64,000 nt of DNA from Betaproteobacteria bacterium. Its GTDB lineage: Bacteria > Pseudomonadota > Gammaproteobacteria > Burkholderiales > Burkholderiaceae_C. This document shows positions 1-11,310 of this stretch, one piece after another. The stretch covers positions 248,001 to 312,000 of the forward strand of contig JADJWD010000002.1 in assembly GCA_016716535.1 (NCBI GenBank). Reading direction: 5' to 3'. The stretch's first letter is position 1. Every line of letters begins with the position of its first letter. The notes beneath the pieces are model-generated. The model worked only from the letters and a program-made list of their open reading frames with translations, had not been told where the DNA came from and searched no databases. The position numbers were made by a program, and so were the translations under genes.

Positions 1-385
1 AACCAACCGGCACCCGTTCGACGTCGTCGAAGGCGAGAGCGAGATCGTCGCCGGCCACATGATCGAGTACTCGGGCATGAGCTTCGCGATGTTCTTCCTG
101 GCCGAGTACGCGAACATGATCCTCGTCAGCACGCTGTGCGTGCTGATGTTCCTCGGCGGCTGGCTGTCGCCGGTCGGGTTCCTCGACTTCATCCCGGGCT
201 GGATCTGGCTCGCGATCAAGACCTTCGTCGTCGTCACGATGTTCCTGTGGGTGCGCGCCACCTTCCCGCGCTTCCGCTACGACCAGATCATGCGCCTGGG
301 CTGGAAGATCTTCATCCCGGTGACGCTGGTCTGGCTGGTGGTCGTGGGGCTGTGGATCCAGTCGCCCTGGAACATCTGGAAGTGA
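1..385 (+). CDS. nuoH: NADH-quinone oxidoreductase subunit H, 3' part
   Basis: C-terminal part of the proton-pumping, quinone-site subunit of respiratory complex I in the inner membrane. The frame is open from base 2, so the gene starts before the window. The first visible residues read TNRHPFDVVEGESEIVAGH, the conserved quinone-chamber loop of NuoH, with its acidic residues intact. At least two hydrophobic helices follow, and the protein ends in PWNIWK with a TGA at 383-385. It is the first visible gene of a nuoHIJKLMN series, and nuoI follows after 19 bp. Only the 5' truncation by the window edge is unusual. Confidence 0.97.
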   Translation, partial: TNRHPFDVVEGESEIVAGHMIEYSGMSFAMFFLAEYANMILVSTLCVLMFLGGWLSPVGFLDFIPGWIWLAIKTFVVVTMFLWVRATFPRFRYDQIMRLGWKIFIPVTLVWLVVVGLWIQSPWNIWK

Positions 386-404
386 TCAGGGAAAGCAACG
401 CGCC

Positions 405-902
405 ATGGCCACGCTGAGTGCCCTCAAGGACGTGCTGTCGAGCTTCATGCTCGGCGAGCTGTTCAAGGGCCTGGCGCTGACCGGCCGGCACTTCCTGTCG
501 CCGCACATCACGATCCAGTTCCCGGAAGAGAAGACGCCGCTGTCGCCGCGCTTCCGCGGCCTGCACGCGCTGCGCCGCTACGACAACGGCGAGGAGCGCT
601 GCATCGCCTGCAAGCTGTGCGAGGCGGTCTGCCCGGCGATGGCGATCACGATCGAGAGCGACCTGCGCGCCGACGGCACGCGCCGCACGACGCGCTACGA
701 CATCGACCTGACGAAGTGCATCTTCTGCGGCTTCTGCGAGGAGAGCTGCCCGGTCGACAGCATCGTCGAGACGCACCACTTCGAGTACCACGGCGAGAAG
801 CGCGGCGACCTGTACTTCACGAAGGACATGCTGCTCGCGGTGGGCGACCGCTACGAGGCCGAGATCGCCGAGCGCCGCAAGGCCGACGCGCCGTACCGCT
901 GA
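405..902 (+). CDS. nuoI: NADH-quinone oxidoreductase subunit I (two 4Fe-4S)
   Basis: Ferredoxin-like subunit that carries clusters N6a and N6b and passes electrons towards N2 and quinone at the membrane junction of complex I. The 165-residue product has the family's usual length. Two CxxCxxCxxxCP motifs are visible, C66/C69/C72/C76 (CIACKLCEAVCP) and C105/C108/C111/C115 (CIFCGFCEESCP), which bind the two 4Fe-4S clusters. The amphipathic N-terminus (residues 1-30) is the usual membrane-associated helix. It sits between nuoH and nuoJ in standard operon order and has no internal break. Confidence 0.98.
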   Translation: MATLSALKDVLSSFMLGELFKGLALTGRHFLSPHITIQFPEEKTPLSPRFRGLHALRRYDNGEERCIACKLCEAVCPAMAITIESDLRADGTRRTTRYDIDLTKCIFCGFCEESCPVDSIVETHHFEYHGEKRGDLYFTKDMLLAVGDRYEAEIAERRKADAPYR

Positions 903-951
903 AGCCCGCCGCTGGCCTGCACGCCGACCCAAGCACAAGAACATAACGTCG

Positions 952-1616
952 ATGGACGTGATGGACACCACGGCCGCCCTCTTCTACGTCTTCAGCGCCG
1001 TGCTGCTGCTGGCCGCGTTCCGTGTCATCACGGCGCGCAGCACGGTGCACTCGGCGCTGTTCCTCGTGCTCGCGTTCTTCAGCGCCGCGTGCGTCTGGAT
1101 GCTGCTGAAGGCCGAGTTCCTGGCCATCGCGCTGGTGCTGGTCTACGTCGGCGCGGTGATGGTGCTGTTCTTGTTCGTCGTGATGATGCTCGACCTGAAC
1201 AACGACGGCCTGCGCGAAGGCTTCTGGAAGCACCTGCCGCTGGCCGGCCTCGTCGGCGCGCTGATCGCGCTCGAGATGGCGCTCGTGCTGATGCGGGGCT
1301 TCCGCGTGCAGAACGCGCCGGTGCCGCCGGCCAAGGACGTGCAACTGGGCAACACCAAGCTGCTCGGCATCGAGATCTACACCGACTACCTCTACCCGCT
1401 GCAGATTGCCGCCGTGCTGCTGCTGGTGGCGATCATCGCCGCCATCGCGCTGACGCTGCGCGCGCGCAAGGACTCCCGCCGCCAGGACCCGTCGGTGCAG
1501 GTGCGCGCGAAGAAGGCCCAGCGGCTGCGCATCGTCAAGCTCGCGCCGACGATCGAGGCCCTCCGAGCCGCCCCCGGCGCCGACCGCCGCCCGGCGGTGA
1601 AGGAGCCAAGGCATGA
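952..1616 (+). CDS. nuoJ: NADH-quinone oxidoreductase subunit J (frame break in tail)
   Basis: Membrane subunit of the complex I proton-translocation arm, about 221 residues with five hydrophobic helices in the first 170 residues, then a basic tail. The frame from ATG 952 is not closed by a stop before nuoK: it runs through nuoK and into the first part of nuoL, stopping at 2112. The expected end, GAKA then TGA at 1614-1616 overlapping the nuoK start as ATGA, lies in the -1 frame. One base therefore seems to be missing between about 1560 and 1600. The core is unaffected, so function would probably survive. It may be an assembly indel, as several nearby genes show the same kind of break. Confidence 0.9.
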
Positions 1617-1930
1617 CCCTCGGTCCGCTCACGCTCGGCCACTACCTGTCGCTGGGCGGCATGCTGTTCGCGCTCGCGGTGGTCGGCATCTTCCTGAACC
1701 GGCGCAACCTGATCGTGCTGCTGATGGCGATCGAGCTGATGCTGCTGGCCGTCAACCTGAACTTCGTCGCCTTCTCGCATTACCTGGGCGACATGGCGGG
1801 CCAGGTGTTCGTCTTCTTCATCCTCACGGTGGCCGCGGCCGAGTCGGCGATCGGCCTGGCGATCCTCGTCGTGCTGTTCCGCAACCGCGCTTCGATCAAC
1901 GTCGAAGAGCTCGACGACCTGAAGGGCTGA
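1613..1930 (+). CDS. nuoK: NADH-quinone oxidoreductase subunit K
   Basis: Small antiporter-like (MrpC-like) membrane subunit of complex I, 105 residues against the usual 100-105. Three transmembrane helices are evident. The two conserved buried glutamates of the family sit in LLMAIELMLLAVN and in ILTVAAAESAIGLA, and they contribute to the proton path. The ATG overlaps the expected nuoJ stop by ATGA, which suggests translational coupling. nuoL follows after 8 bp. Confidence 0.98.
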   Translation: MTLGPLTLGHYLSLGGMLFALAVVGIFLNRRNLIVLLMAIELMLLAVNLNFVAFSHYLGDMAGQVFVFFILTVAAAESAIGLAILVVLFRNRASINVEELDDLKG

Positions 1931-1938
1931 CCGCGACC

Positions 1939-3996
<2,058 letters not shown>

Positions 3997-4044
3997 AGCG
4001 GCCTGCATCCGCTCCAACCGAGAAGAACACGAGAGAGAAACGAG

Positions 4045-5520
4045 ATGGGTCTGCTGAGCATCGCGATCTGGCTGCCGATCGCCTTCGGCGTGCTGCTGCT
4101 CGCCGTGGGCCGCGACCAGAACGCGGGCATGGTCCGTGCGCTGGCGCTGGTCGGCGCGATTGCGTCCTTCCTGGTGACGATCCCGCTGGTCACCAGCTTC
4201 GACACCGCGACGGCGGCGATGCAGTTCGTCGAGAAGATGCCCTGGATCGAGCGCTTCAACGTCCACTACCACCTCGGTGTCGACGGCCTGTCGGTGTGGT
4301 TCGTGCTGCTGACCGCCTTCATCACCGTCATCGTCATCATCGCCGGCTGGGAAGTCATCACCGAGCGCGTGGCGCAGTACATGGGCGCCTTCCTGGTCCT
4401 CTCGGGCCTGATGGTCGGCGTCTTCGCTGCCCTCGACGGGCTGCTGTTCTACGTCTTCTTCGAGGCGACGCTGATCCCGATGTACATCATCATCGGCGTC
4501 TGGGGCGGGCCGCGGCGCGTCTACGCGGCGTTCAAGTTCTTCCTCTACACGCTGCTCGGCTCGCTCTTGATGCTGATCGCGCTGGTCTATCTGTACTTCA
4601 AGAGCGGCGGCAGCTTCGACATCCTGGCCTGGCACAAGCTGCCGCTGCCGCTGCCCGCGCAGACGCTGCTGTTCTTCGCCTTCTTCGCCGCCTTCAGCGT
4701 CAAGGTGCCGATGTGGCCGGTGCACACCTGGCTGCCCGACGCGCACGTCGAGGCGCCCACCGGCGGCTCGGTGGTGCTGGCGGCGATCATGCTCAAGCTC
4801 GGCGCCTACGGCTTCCTGCGCTTCTCGATGCCGATCGCGCCCGACGCGGCGCGCGAGTACGACTGGTTCATCATCGCGCTGTCCATCATCGCCGTCACCT
4901 ACATCGGCCTGGTGGCGCTGGTGCAGCAGGACATGAAGAAGCTCGTCGCCTACAGCTCGGTGGCGCACATGGGCTTCGTGACGCTGGGCTTCTTCATCTT
5001 CAACGAGCTCGGCGTCGCCGGCGGCATCGTGCAGATGATCAGCCACGGCTTCGTCTCGGGCGCGATGTTCCTGTGCATCGGCGTGCTCTACGACCGCGTG
5101 CACAGCCGCGAGATCGCGGCCTACGGCGGCGTCGTCAACACGATGCCGAAGTTCGCCGCCTTCGCCGTGCTGTTCGCGATGGCCAACTGCGGGCTGCCGG
5201 GCACGGCCGGCTTCGTCGGCGAGTGGATGGTGATCCTGGGCGCGGTCAAGCACAACTTCTGGATCGCCGCGCTTGCCGCCACGACCCTGATCTTCGGCGC
5301 CGCCTACACGCTGTGGATGGTCAAGCGCGTCTACTTCGGCGAGGTCGCCAACGACGACGTCAGGGCGCTGGCCGACATCAACGCGCGCGAGTTTCTCGCG
5401 CTCGGCCTGCTCGCCGCGGCCACGCTGTACATGGGCCTCTATCCCAAGCCCTTCACCGACGTGATGAACGCGTCGGTGGCCGAACTGCTGCGCCACGTGG
5501 CGCTGTCGAAGCTGCCCTGA
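4045..5520 (+). CDS. nuoM: NADH-quinone oxidoreductase subunit M
   Basis: Antiporter-like proton-pumping subunit of complex I, 491 residues, close to the family norm, with about 14 transmembrane helices. The key charged residues are present: E140 in YVFFEATLIPMYI and K220 in AFSVKVPMWPVHTWLPDAH, matching the essential helix 5 Glu and helix 7 Lys of the family. The conserved QQDMKKLVAYSSVAHMGF segment is also intact. It starts 48 bp after nuoL and ends 16 bp before nuoN. No frame break is seen here, in contrast to nuoL. Confidence 0.98.
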   Translation: MGLLSIAIWLPIAFGVLLLAVGRDQNAGMVRALALVGAIASFLVTIPLVTSFDTATAAMQFVEKMPWIERFNVHYHLGVDGLSVWFVLLTAFITVIVIIAGWEVITERVAQYMGAFLVLSGLMVGVFAALDGLLFYVFFEATLIPMYIIIGVWGGPRRVYAAFKFFLYTLLGSLLMLIALVYLYFKSGGSFDILAWHKLPLPLPAQTLLFFAFFAAFSVKVPMWPVHTWLPDAHVEAPTGGSVVLAAIMLKLGAYGFLRFSMPIAPDAAREYDWFIIALSIIAVTYIGLVALVQQDMKKLVAYSSVAHMGFVTLGFFIFNELGVAGGIVQMISHGFVSGAMFLCIGVLYDRVHSREIAAYGGVVNTMPKFAAFAVLFAMANCGLPGTAGFVGEWMVILGAVKHNFWIAALAATTLIFGAAYTLWMVKRVYFGEVANDDVRALADINAREFLALGLLAAATLYMGLYPKPFTDVMNASVAELLRHVALSKLP

Positions 5521-5536
5521 CCGGGCCGGTGCCGCC

Positions 5537-7018
5537 ATGACCCCGATGAACTGGGCCCTGCTTTCCCCCGAGATCTGGCTGCTGGTGATGGCCTGCGTCG
5601 TGCTGCTGGTCGATCTCTTCGTCACCGATCCCGAACGCGGACCGACCTTCTGGCTGACGCAGGCGACGATCGCCGTCTTCGCCTGGCTGCACATCGAAGG
5701 CCACAACGGCGGCCTCACCGCCTACGGCATGCAGGGTTTGGTCGTCGTCGACCCGATGGGCCACCTGCTCGCCGCCTTCGCGGCGCTGGCGGTGATGGTG
5801 ACGCTCGCCTACGCGCGCCCCACGCTCGCCAGCCGCGACATGGCCAAGGGCGAGTTCTACCTGCTGACGCTGTTCGTGCTGCTGGGCATCTCGGTGATGT
5901 GCTCGGCCAACAACTTCCTCGTCGTCTACCTCGGCCTCGAGCTGATGAGCCTGTCGCTCTATGCGCTGACGGCGCTGCGCCGCGACCACGCGCTCGCCAC
6001 CGAGGCGGCGATGAAGTACTTCGTGCTCGGCGCGCTGGCCAGCGGCTTCCTGCTCTACGGCCTGTCGATGATGTACGGCGCCACCGGCACGCTCGAGATC
6101 CCGAAGACGTTCGAGCAGATCGCCACCGGCCGCATCAACAAGGAAGTGCTCGTCTTCGGCGTCGTCTTCGTCGTCGCCGGCCTCGGCTTCAAGCTCGGCG
6201 CCGTGCCGTTCCACATGTGGGTGCCCGACGTCTACCAGGGCGCGCCGACGGCGGTGACGCTCTTGATCGGCGGCGCGCCGAAGTTCGCCGCCTTCGCGAT
6301 CACGATCCGCCTGCTCGTCGAGGGCATGCTTGGCCTTGCGATCGACTGGCAGCAGATGCTCGTCGTGATGGCGGTCGGCTCGCTGGCGGTCGGCAACATC
6401 GCCGCCATCGCGCAGAGCAACCTGAAGCGCATGCTCGCCTATTCGACGATCGCGCAGATGGGCTTCATCGTGCTCGGCCTCACGGCCGGCGTCGTCAGCG
6501 GCAACACGCTGTCGGCCGCCAACGCCTACAGCTCGGCGATGTTCTATCTCGTCGCCTACGTGCTGACCACGCTCGGCACCTTCGGCCTCGTGATGTTCCT
6601 GTCGCGCCAGGGTTTCGAGAGCGAGGAGATCGCCGACCTCGCGGGGCTCGCGCGCCGCTCGCCGTGGGTGGCCGGCGTGATGACGGTGTTCATGTTCTCG
6701 CTGGCCGGCCTGCCGCCGATGATCGGCTTCTTCGCCAAGCTCGCCGTCATCCAGGCGCTGGTGACGACGAACCAGGCGCTGTACATCTGGCTCGCGGTGA
6801 TCGCGGTGCTGTTCTCGCTGGTCGGCGCCTACTACTACCTGCGCGTCATCAAGGTGATGTGGTTCGACGAGCCCGGCCCGACGGCGCCGGTGCAGCAGGG
6901 CGCGGGCGTCACGGCGCTGCTGGCGCTGAACGGCGCCGCGGTGCTGCTGTTCGGCCTCTTCAGCGGCGGCCTGATGGCGCTGTGCCGCGACGCGATCCAG
7001 CGCACGTTCACGACTTGA
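5537..7018 (+). CDS. nuoN: NADH-quinone oxidoreductase subunit N
   Basis: Third antiporter-like membrane subunit of complex I and the end of the nuo operon, 493 residues, as expected. It shows the family core YLGLELMSLSLYAL, with the conserved Glu of helix 5, FKLGAVPFHMWVPDVYQGAP with the helix 7 Lys, and NLKRMLAYSTIAQMGF. About 14 hydrophobic helices are present. Its TGA at 7016-7018 overlaps a TTG that can start the NUDIX gene, so that gene is probably co-transcribed. Confidence 0.98.
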   Translation: MTPMNWALLSPEIWLLVMACVVLLVDLFVTDPERGPTFWLTQATIAVFAWLHIEGHNGGLTAYGMQGLVVVDPMGHLLAAFAALAVMVTLAYARPTLASRDMAKGEFYLLTLFVLLGISVMCSANNFLVVYLGLELMSLSLYALTALRRDHALATEAAMKYFVLGALASGFLLYGLSMMYGATGTLEIPKTFEQIATGRINKEVLVFGVVFVVAGLGFKLGAVPFHMWVPDVYQGAPTAVTLLIGGAPKFAAFAITIRLLVEGMLGLAIDWQQMLVVMAVGSLAVGNIAAIAQSNLKRMLAYSTIAQMGFIVLGLTAGVVSGNTLSAANAYSSAMFYLVAYVLTTLGTFGLVMFLSRQGFESEEIADLAGLARRSPWVAGVMTVFMFSLAGLPPMIGFFAKLAVIQALVTTNQALYIWLAVIAVLFSLVGAYYYLRVIKVMWFDEPGPTAPVQQGAGVTALLALNGAAVLLFGLFSGGLMALCRDAIQRTFTT

Positions 7019-7713
7019 GCGCGCCCACTCCGCCCGGGCCGATTTCGACTGCGGCCGCTGCGGCCGCCGCAGCCGATCCAGCGGCCCCGGCCGGTGACGA
7101 CCACCTGCGCGAGCGCCTCGTCGAGCCGCACACGGTGCTCACCGGCGGCTTCCTCACCGTGCGCCGCGATGTCGTCGCATTGCCCGACGGCCAGCACGCG
7201 ACGCGCGAGTTCGTGCAGCATCCCGGCGCGGTGGCCGTCGTGCCGATCCTCGACGACCAGCGCCTCGTGCTCGTGCGCCAGCACCGCTATCCGGTCGACC
7301 GTGTGCTGCTCGAGTTCCCGGCCGGCAAGCTCGACGCCGGCGAATCGACGCTTGCCTGCGCGATGCGCGAGCTGGCCGAGGAGACCGGCTACACGGCCGC
7401 CGAGTGGGCCTTCGGCGGCGAGATCGTCAACGCCGCCGCGTACTCGACCGAGAGCCTGTGGATCTGGTTCGCGCGCGGCCTCACCGCGGGCACGGTCAAG
7501 CTCGACGCCGGCGAGTTCGTCGAGACGGTCGTCTGCACCGAGGCTGAGTTGCACGAACTCGACCGTGCCGGCCAGCTGCCCGACGTGAAGACGATCATCG
7601 GCCTGCATTGGCTCACCGCGTGGCGCGGCGGCACGCGGGCGATGTCGTTCACGAGCGCAGGTGAGCATGCCGAGCAGGAAACGCGCACCGCACCTATGAT
7701 GGGGCAGCGATGA
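7015..7713 (+). CDS. NUDIX hydrolase, ADP-ribose pyrophosphatase type
   Basis: Cytosolic metal-dependent hydrolase of nucleoside diphosphate derivatives; the NudF/ADP-ribose diphosphatase branch is the best match. The complete Nudix box spans residues 104-126: G104-x5-E110-x7-R118-E119-L-x-E122-E123-x-G125, in the stretch GKLDAGE then RELAEETGY. The preceding beta-sheet core reads HPGAVAVVPILDD. No ATG precedes the domain, so TTG 7015, overlapping the nuoN stop, is proposed as start. This gives 232 residues with a low-complexity Ala/Pro leader of about 27 residues that may be absent from the mature product. The stop overlaps the next ATG as ATGA. A NUDIX gene after nuoN is a familiar Burkholderiales arrangement. 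The substrate is inferred from family only. Confidence 0.9.
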   Translation: MSAPTPPGPISTAAAAAAAADPAAPAGDDHLRERLVEPHTVLTGGFLTVRRDVVALPDGQHATREFVQHPGAVAVVPILDDQRLVLVRQHRYPVDRVLLEFPAGKLDAGESTLACAMRELAEETGYTAAEWAFGGEIVNAAAYSTESLWIWFARGLTAGTVKLDAGEFVETVVCTEAELHELDRAGQLPDVKTIIGLHWLTAWRGGTRAMSFTSAGEHAEQETRTAPMMGQR

Positions 7714-8192
7714 AGGTGCTCAACCTGCGCTGCGCGAACGGCCACGGCTTCGAGGGCTGGTTTGCCTCCGACGACGACTACATGGACCAGAACGGCCGGG
7801 GTCTCGTCGAGTGCCCGATGTGCGCCGACAAAGTGATCACGCGCATGCCGAGCGCGCCGCGGCTGAACCTTTCGGGCGCGCGCGAGGCCGAGCCTGCCGT
7901 GTCCGCGTCCGCCTCCGCTTCGACATCGCCTTCGACGCCGCAGCAGCCGCAACCGCCGCAGCCGGCCGATCTTCAAGCGGCGTTCATGAAGGCCGTGCGC
8001 GAGATGATCCAGCGCACCGAGGACGTGGGCCCGCGCTTCGCCGAGGAAGCGCGGCGCATCCACTACGGCGAAGCGCCCGAACGCGGCATTCGCGGCAAGG
8101 CCAGCGCCGAAGAGCGCGAGGCGCTGCGCGACGAAGGCATCGAGACCTTCGCGCTGCCCGTGCCGCCGGGGCTCGACGGGCCGCTGCAGTAG
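7710..8192 (+). CDS. DUF1178 family protein
   Basis: Conserved proteobacterial protein of unknown function, 160 residues. The N-terminus MKVLNLRCANGHGFEGWF, together with CPMC at residues 36-39, looks like a zinc-ribbon (C8...C36-x2-C39). A Ser/Ala/Pro/Gln-rich linker of about 25 residues follows. A conserved helical C-terminal half (AFMKAVREMIQRTEDVG, RIHYGEAPERGIRGKAS) ends in the typical FALPVPP motif. It is coupled to the NUDIX gene by ATGA. Family membership is clear, and no function is assigned. The 198 bp after it (8193-8390) hold no gene I can support, only a 12-bp GC palindrome at 8216-8227 with no T-tract. Confidence 0.92.
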   Translation: MKVLNLRCANGHGFEGWFASDDDYMDQNGRGLVECPMCADKVITRMPSAPRLNLSGAREAEPAVSASASASTSPSTPQQPQPPQPADLQAAFMKAVREMIQRTEDVGPRFAEEARRIHYGEAPERGIRGKASAEEREALRDEGIETFALPVPPGLDGPLQ

Positions 8193-8390
8193 GACAGGGC
8201 GCCGGAGAACTCGGCGGCCGCGCGGCCAAAGTCCTCGCAGGGTGCCGGCAGCATTGCGTCGCATATCCGCATCGCCGGCATGCTCGCGAAGGCGCCAAGG
8301 CAAGGCCGGCCGAGCGGCACGGATGCCCTTGCCCGCCGCAGGTGACGTTCCGTTACGAAGCGAGGCGACGAACCGGCCGCACCCTCCTCC

Positions 8391-9124
8391 TCAGGAGGCC
8401 ATCCCGCCCAAGGCCTTGCCCCCGTCGACGAAGAGCACCTGGCCCGTGATGAAGCCGGTCGTCGGGGACACGAGGAATGCTGCCGCCGTGGCAACGTCCT
8501 CAGGCCGGCCTGCCTTGCCCGTCGGCTGCATCGCAAGCATCGCCGCATGCCGCTCCGGGGTGAGCGCCCGCAGCATCGCCGTGTCGATCAGGCCAGGGGC
8601 AATGGCATTGACGAGAATCCCCCGCGCGGCCAGTTCCATGGCGCTGGCTCGCGTATAGCCGACGAGGGCGGCCTTCGAGGCAACGTAATGCGGGTGGTTG
8701 AGTCCGCCGAGATAGGTGCGCGACGCGATGTTCACGATCCGGCCGCCATCCGGCATCTTGCGAAGGGCCTCCTGGGTCAAGGTTGTGGCCGCGATCAGGT
8801 TGTCTCGTAAAGGCGCCGGAAGTCCTCACTGCTCACCAAGTCGAACTTCCGCTCGTCGAAGACCCCGGCGTTATTGACCAATGCACAGATGGGCGGCAGA
8901 TCCTGCACGATGCGACGAACTGCCGGTTCGTCCGTAAGGTCCACGACGCGCGGAACCACGTCGAGGTCCAGCCCCTGAAGGCGCTCCGCTTCGCGTTGTA
9001 CGACGTCCGCGAGCTTGTCGACCATGACGACGCGGAACCCGTCGCGCGCCAGTCGCTCGACTGTTGCCAAACCCATCCCGCCGGCGCCGCCGGTGACGAG
9101 CGCGAGAAGCGGTTTCGTCGACAT
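8391..9124 (-). CDS. SDR family oxidoreductase (frame break)
   Basis: Classical short-chain dehydrogenase/reductase of about 244 residues using NAD(P)H to interconvert an alcohol and a ketone. The N-terminal part (from ATG 9124) has the nucleotide motif VTGGAGGMG (residues 10-18) and VNNAG. The C-terminal part has NIAS, the YVASK catalytic Tyr-x3-Lys, and NAIAPG. The two parts are in different frames: after DFRRLYE the frame stops at once, while DNLIAATTLTQEAL continues in the next frame. One base is therefore missing near 8800. It is the last gene of a 14-gene minus-strand series (21969 to 8391), 34 bp after the ABC binding protein. The substrate is unknown. The break may be an assembly error or recent decay. 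Confidence 0.85.
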
Positions 9125-9158
9125 CTTGCCCTACCTCACCAGGTCACGATGCAAACGG

Positions 9159-10403
9159 TCAGCTCGGCCGCTCCATCTTGCACGCCGGATCAACAGGAAC
9201 TGCCGCTTCGGGCCCAGGAACAATGCGCACCGGCTTGAAGCCCAAGTCGGTCCCATCCATCTTGTACTTCGCGTCCGGTGACACGATGCTCACTGCAATC
9301 GGCATGATTGACTGATGGTCCTCCTTGCGGATGCTCCACCGGCCCATCGGTGTCTCGTAGCTCGCATTCTCGAAGGCCAGCGCGATCTTCTTCGTGTCGA
9401 CCGGTGCACCCGGCGCGCTGATCTTCTTGAGAACATCGCCGAGCATCAGTAGGGTATGGACCGGTGTGGGCTCGATGAAGGTCGGATAGCTGCCGGTCCT
9501 GGCCCGATAGTCTTCGGCGAAAGCCTCCCCGGCCTTTCCGGCCCCCTCGAGGCTGAAGATTGACGCCAGGTAGCTTCCAACCACGGCCTTTCCGGCGCTG
9601 GCAATGGTGCCGGGTGTATTGATCTCGGTCGTCCCGAACGCTGCCTTGAGGCCCGCATCGCCGGCAGCCTTGAGCAGCAGGATGGCGTCGTTGCCCCAGT
9701 TCACCGAGAGCACCGACTCCGCGCCGGATGCCCTGACTCGAGCGATGTATGGCGAGAAGTCCTGCAGCTTGTTGACGTCGTGCAGGATGGTCCCCGCGAC
9801 CGAAATACCGGCCTTCTTCAGGAACATCTCCTGTGCCTTCTGACCGTCATGCCCGTACGAGTAGTTCTGATTGATGAGATAGACGCTCTTGCCCAGTGCC
9901 CCCCTCTCCTTCATGACCGGGATCAGCGCGTTCATGCGGACGTAGGGGTTGCTTCCCATCCGGAAGAACCAGAAGTGGCACTTGGCCGCCGTGAGCTCGT
10001 ACGCTTCCGACCCGATGTTCAGGAAGATGACCTCCTTTCCCGGATTGCGCAGGTTGTACTTGCGGATGTCATCGGACAATTGGGCCGCGACGGCAGACGA
10101 AGAAACCTGCATCACGATGCGGGCGCCGGCCGCGATGGCTTCCTTCAGCTTCTCGCTGGCGACGATCGGCGCCGTCTGACTGTCGTACTTCATCAATTCG
10201 ATCGGCGCGCCGTTGAAACCGCCTTCGCGGTTCAGCCGTTCCACGCCGAACTGCACGCCCTCCAGGTACTTCAGGCCCGTCTGCGCGCCGGGCCCAGAAA
10301 GGGCGTCGATCAGCGCCATCTTCAGGGGTTCGGCGCGGACGGATCCGGCCGTGGCGAGCGTCGCCGCGACGATGGCGGTGCACAGGGTTGCTTTCGTCTT
10401 CAT
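9159..10403 (-). CDS. Branched-chain amino acid-type ABC substrate-binding protein
   Basis: Periplasmic ligand-binding protein of the LivJ/AmiC type (peripla_BP_6 fold), 414 residues. A signal peptide is evident at residues 1-24 (positive MKTK, hydrophobic Ala-rich core, AxA cut before EPLK). The mature start KMALIDALSGPGAQTG is the typical first strand and loop of the fold. Related proteins bind aromatic or alicyclic acids, amides or urea as well as amino acids, so the name does not fix the ligand. The four other transporter genes lie upstream in the same series (12281-15925), separated by two SDR genes. It is followed by the frame-broken SDR and preceded by a 108-bp gap. Confidence 0.92.
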   Translation of the reverse strand: MKTKATLCTAIVAATLATAGSVRAEPLKMALIDALSGPGAQTGLKYLEGVQFGVERLNREGGFNGAPIELMKYDSQTAPIVASEKLKEAIAAGARIVMQVSSSAVAAQLSDDIRKYNLRNPGKEVIFLNIGSEAYELTAAKCHFWFFRMGSNPYVRMNALIPVMKERGALGKSVYLINQNYSYGHDGQKAQEMFLKKAGISVAGTILHDVNKLQDFSPYIARVRASGAESVLSVNWGNDAILLLKAAGDAGLKAAFGTTEINTPGTIASAGKAVVGSYLASIFSLEGAGKAGEAFAEDYRARTGSYPTFIEPTPVHTLLMLGDVLKKISAPGAPVDTKKIALAFENASYETPMGRWSIRKEDHQSIMPIAVSIVSPDAKYKMDGTDLGFKPVRIVPGPEAAVPVDPACKMERPS

Positions 10404-10511
10404 GGCCGATGGCTCCTCTCGGGTTGGAATGACTTCTCTTTCACTTCCGGAATGCAGCCGGGCAGGCTCACCAGGCGCCAGCCGGGTTGTCGCGTCGAGG
10501 TTCGCCGCTGC

Positions 10512-11288
10512 TCAGATGCAGCGTCCTCCGTCGACCTCGAGGCAAACGCCAGTCAGGAAACCGGCTTCGTCGGACGCGAGGAACAGCGCAGCGTTCGCCA
10601 TGTCGTCAGGCGCGCAAAGGCGCCCCAGTGGCACTTGCTGAAGCATCCGCGCCATCGCCTGCAGTTGCTCGTCGCGATCGCCCAGCGGACTCAACGCGCT
10701 GGCGAGCAAGGGCGTGTCGGCGATGATCGGACACAGTGCACAGACGCGGATCTTGTGCGGCGCCAGTTCCAGCGCCATCGCGCGGGTGCCGGCGACGACG
10801 GCGGCCTTTGAGGCTGCGTACCAGGTATTCGACGGGCGGGGCCGAATCGCGCTGGCCGACGCCGTGTTGAGAATGACGCCACGGCCGCGCTGGCGCAGCA
10901 CGGGCACGACGCTGCGGCCGCACCAGTACTGGGCCTTCACGTTCACAGCGAACAGACGATCGAATTCATCCTCGCGCACCTCGTCCAGCGGCACGAAACG
11001 CTGCGAGACGCCGGCGTTGTTGACGAAGATGTCGATGCCCCCGAAGGTGCGGGTCGTCAGCGCGACGAGCGCGTCGAAGGAACGGCCGTCGGCGACGTCC
11101 GTCACCGTTGCGATGGCCCTGCCCCCCGACTGCTCGATAGCACCGGCAACGGCGGCGCCGCGCGCCGCATCGATGTCGGCCACCACGATGGACGCGCCTT
11201 CCCGAGCGAATCGCGTCGCGATGGCGGCCCCGAATCCAGAGCCGCCTCCCGTCACCACGGCAACCCGGCCGGCAAGCCGCCCGGACAT
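10512..11288 (-). CDS. SDR family oxidoreductase
   Basis: Classical SDR with 258 residues from ATG 11288. A GTG at 11318 would add ten residues and overlap the upstream gene by 8 bp, but the SDR core begins at GRLAGRVAVVTGG, so the ATG is preferred. Visible motifs are TGGGSGFG (cofactor loop), VNNAGVS, NTAS with the catalytic Ser, YAASK (Tyr-x3-Lys), and a C-terminal TGVCLEVDGG typical of the family. The residue after the second strand is acidic (VVADID), which favours NAD(H). It lies 22 bp after a second SDR in the catabolic series. The substrate is not known; oxidation of a hydroxyacyl or cyclic alcohol intermediate is a guess from context. Confidence 0.92.
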   Translation of the reverse strand: MSGRLAGRVAVVTGGGSGFGAAIATRFAREGASIVVADIDAARGAAVAGAIEQSGGRAIATVTDVADGRSFDALVALTTRTFGGIDIFVNNAGVSQRFVPLDEVREDEFDRLFAVNVKAQYWCGRSVVPVLRQRGRGVILNTASASAIRPRPSNTWYAASKAAVVAGTRAMALELAPHKIRVCALCPIIADTPLLASALSPLGDRDEQLQAMARMLQQVPLGRLCAPDDMANAALFLASDEAGFLTGVCLEVDGGRCI

Positions 11289-11310
11289 GCCGCTCGGCAC
11301 CTCGGAAGCT

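Noticed and set aside
8216..8227. 12-bp palindrome GGCCGCGCGGCC after the DUF1178 gene as a terminator
   Set aside because: No loop and no T-tract, so a terminator role is not supported.
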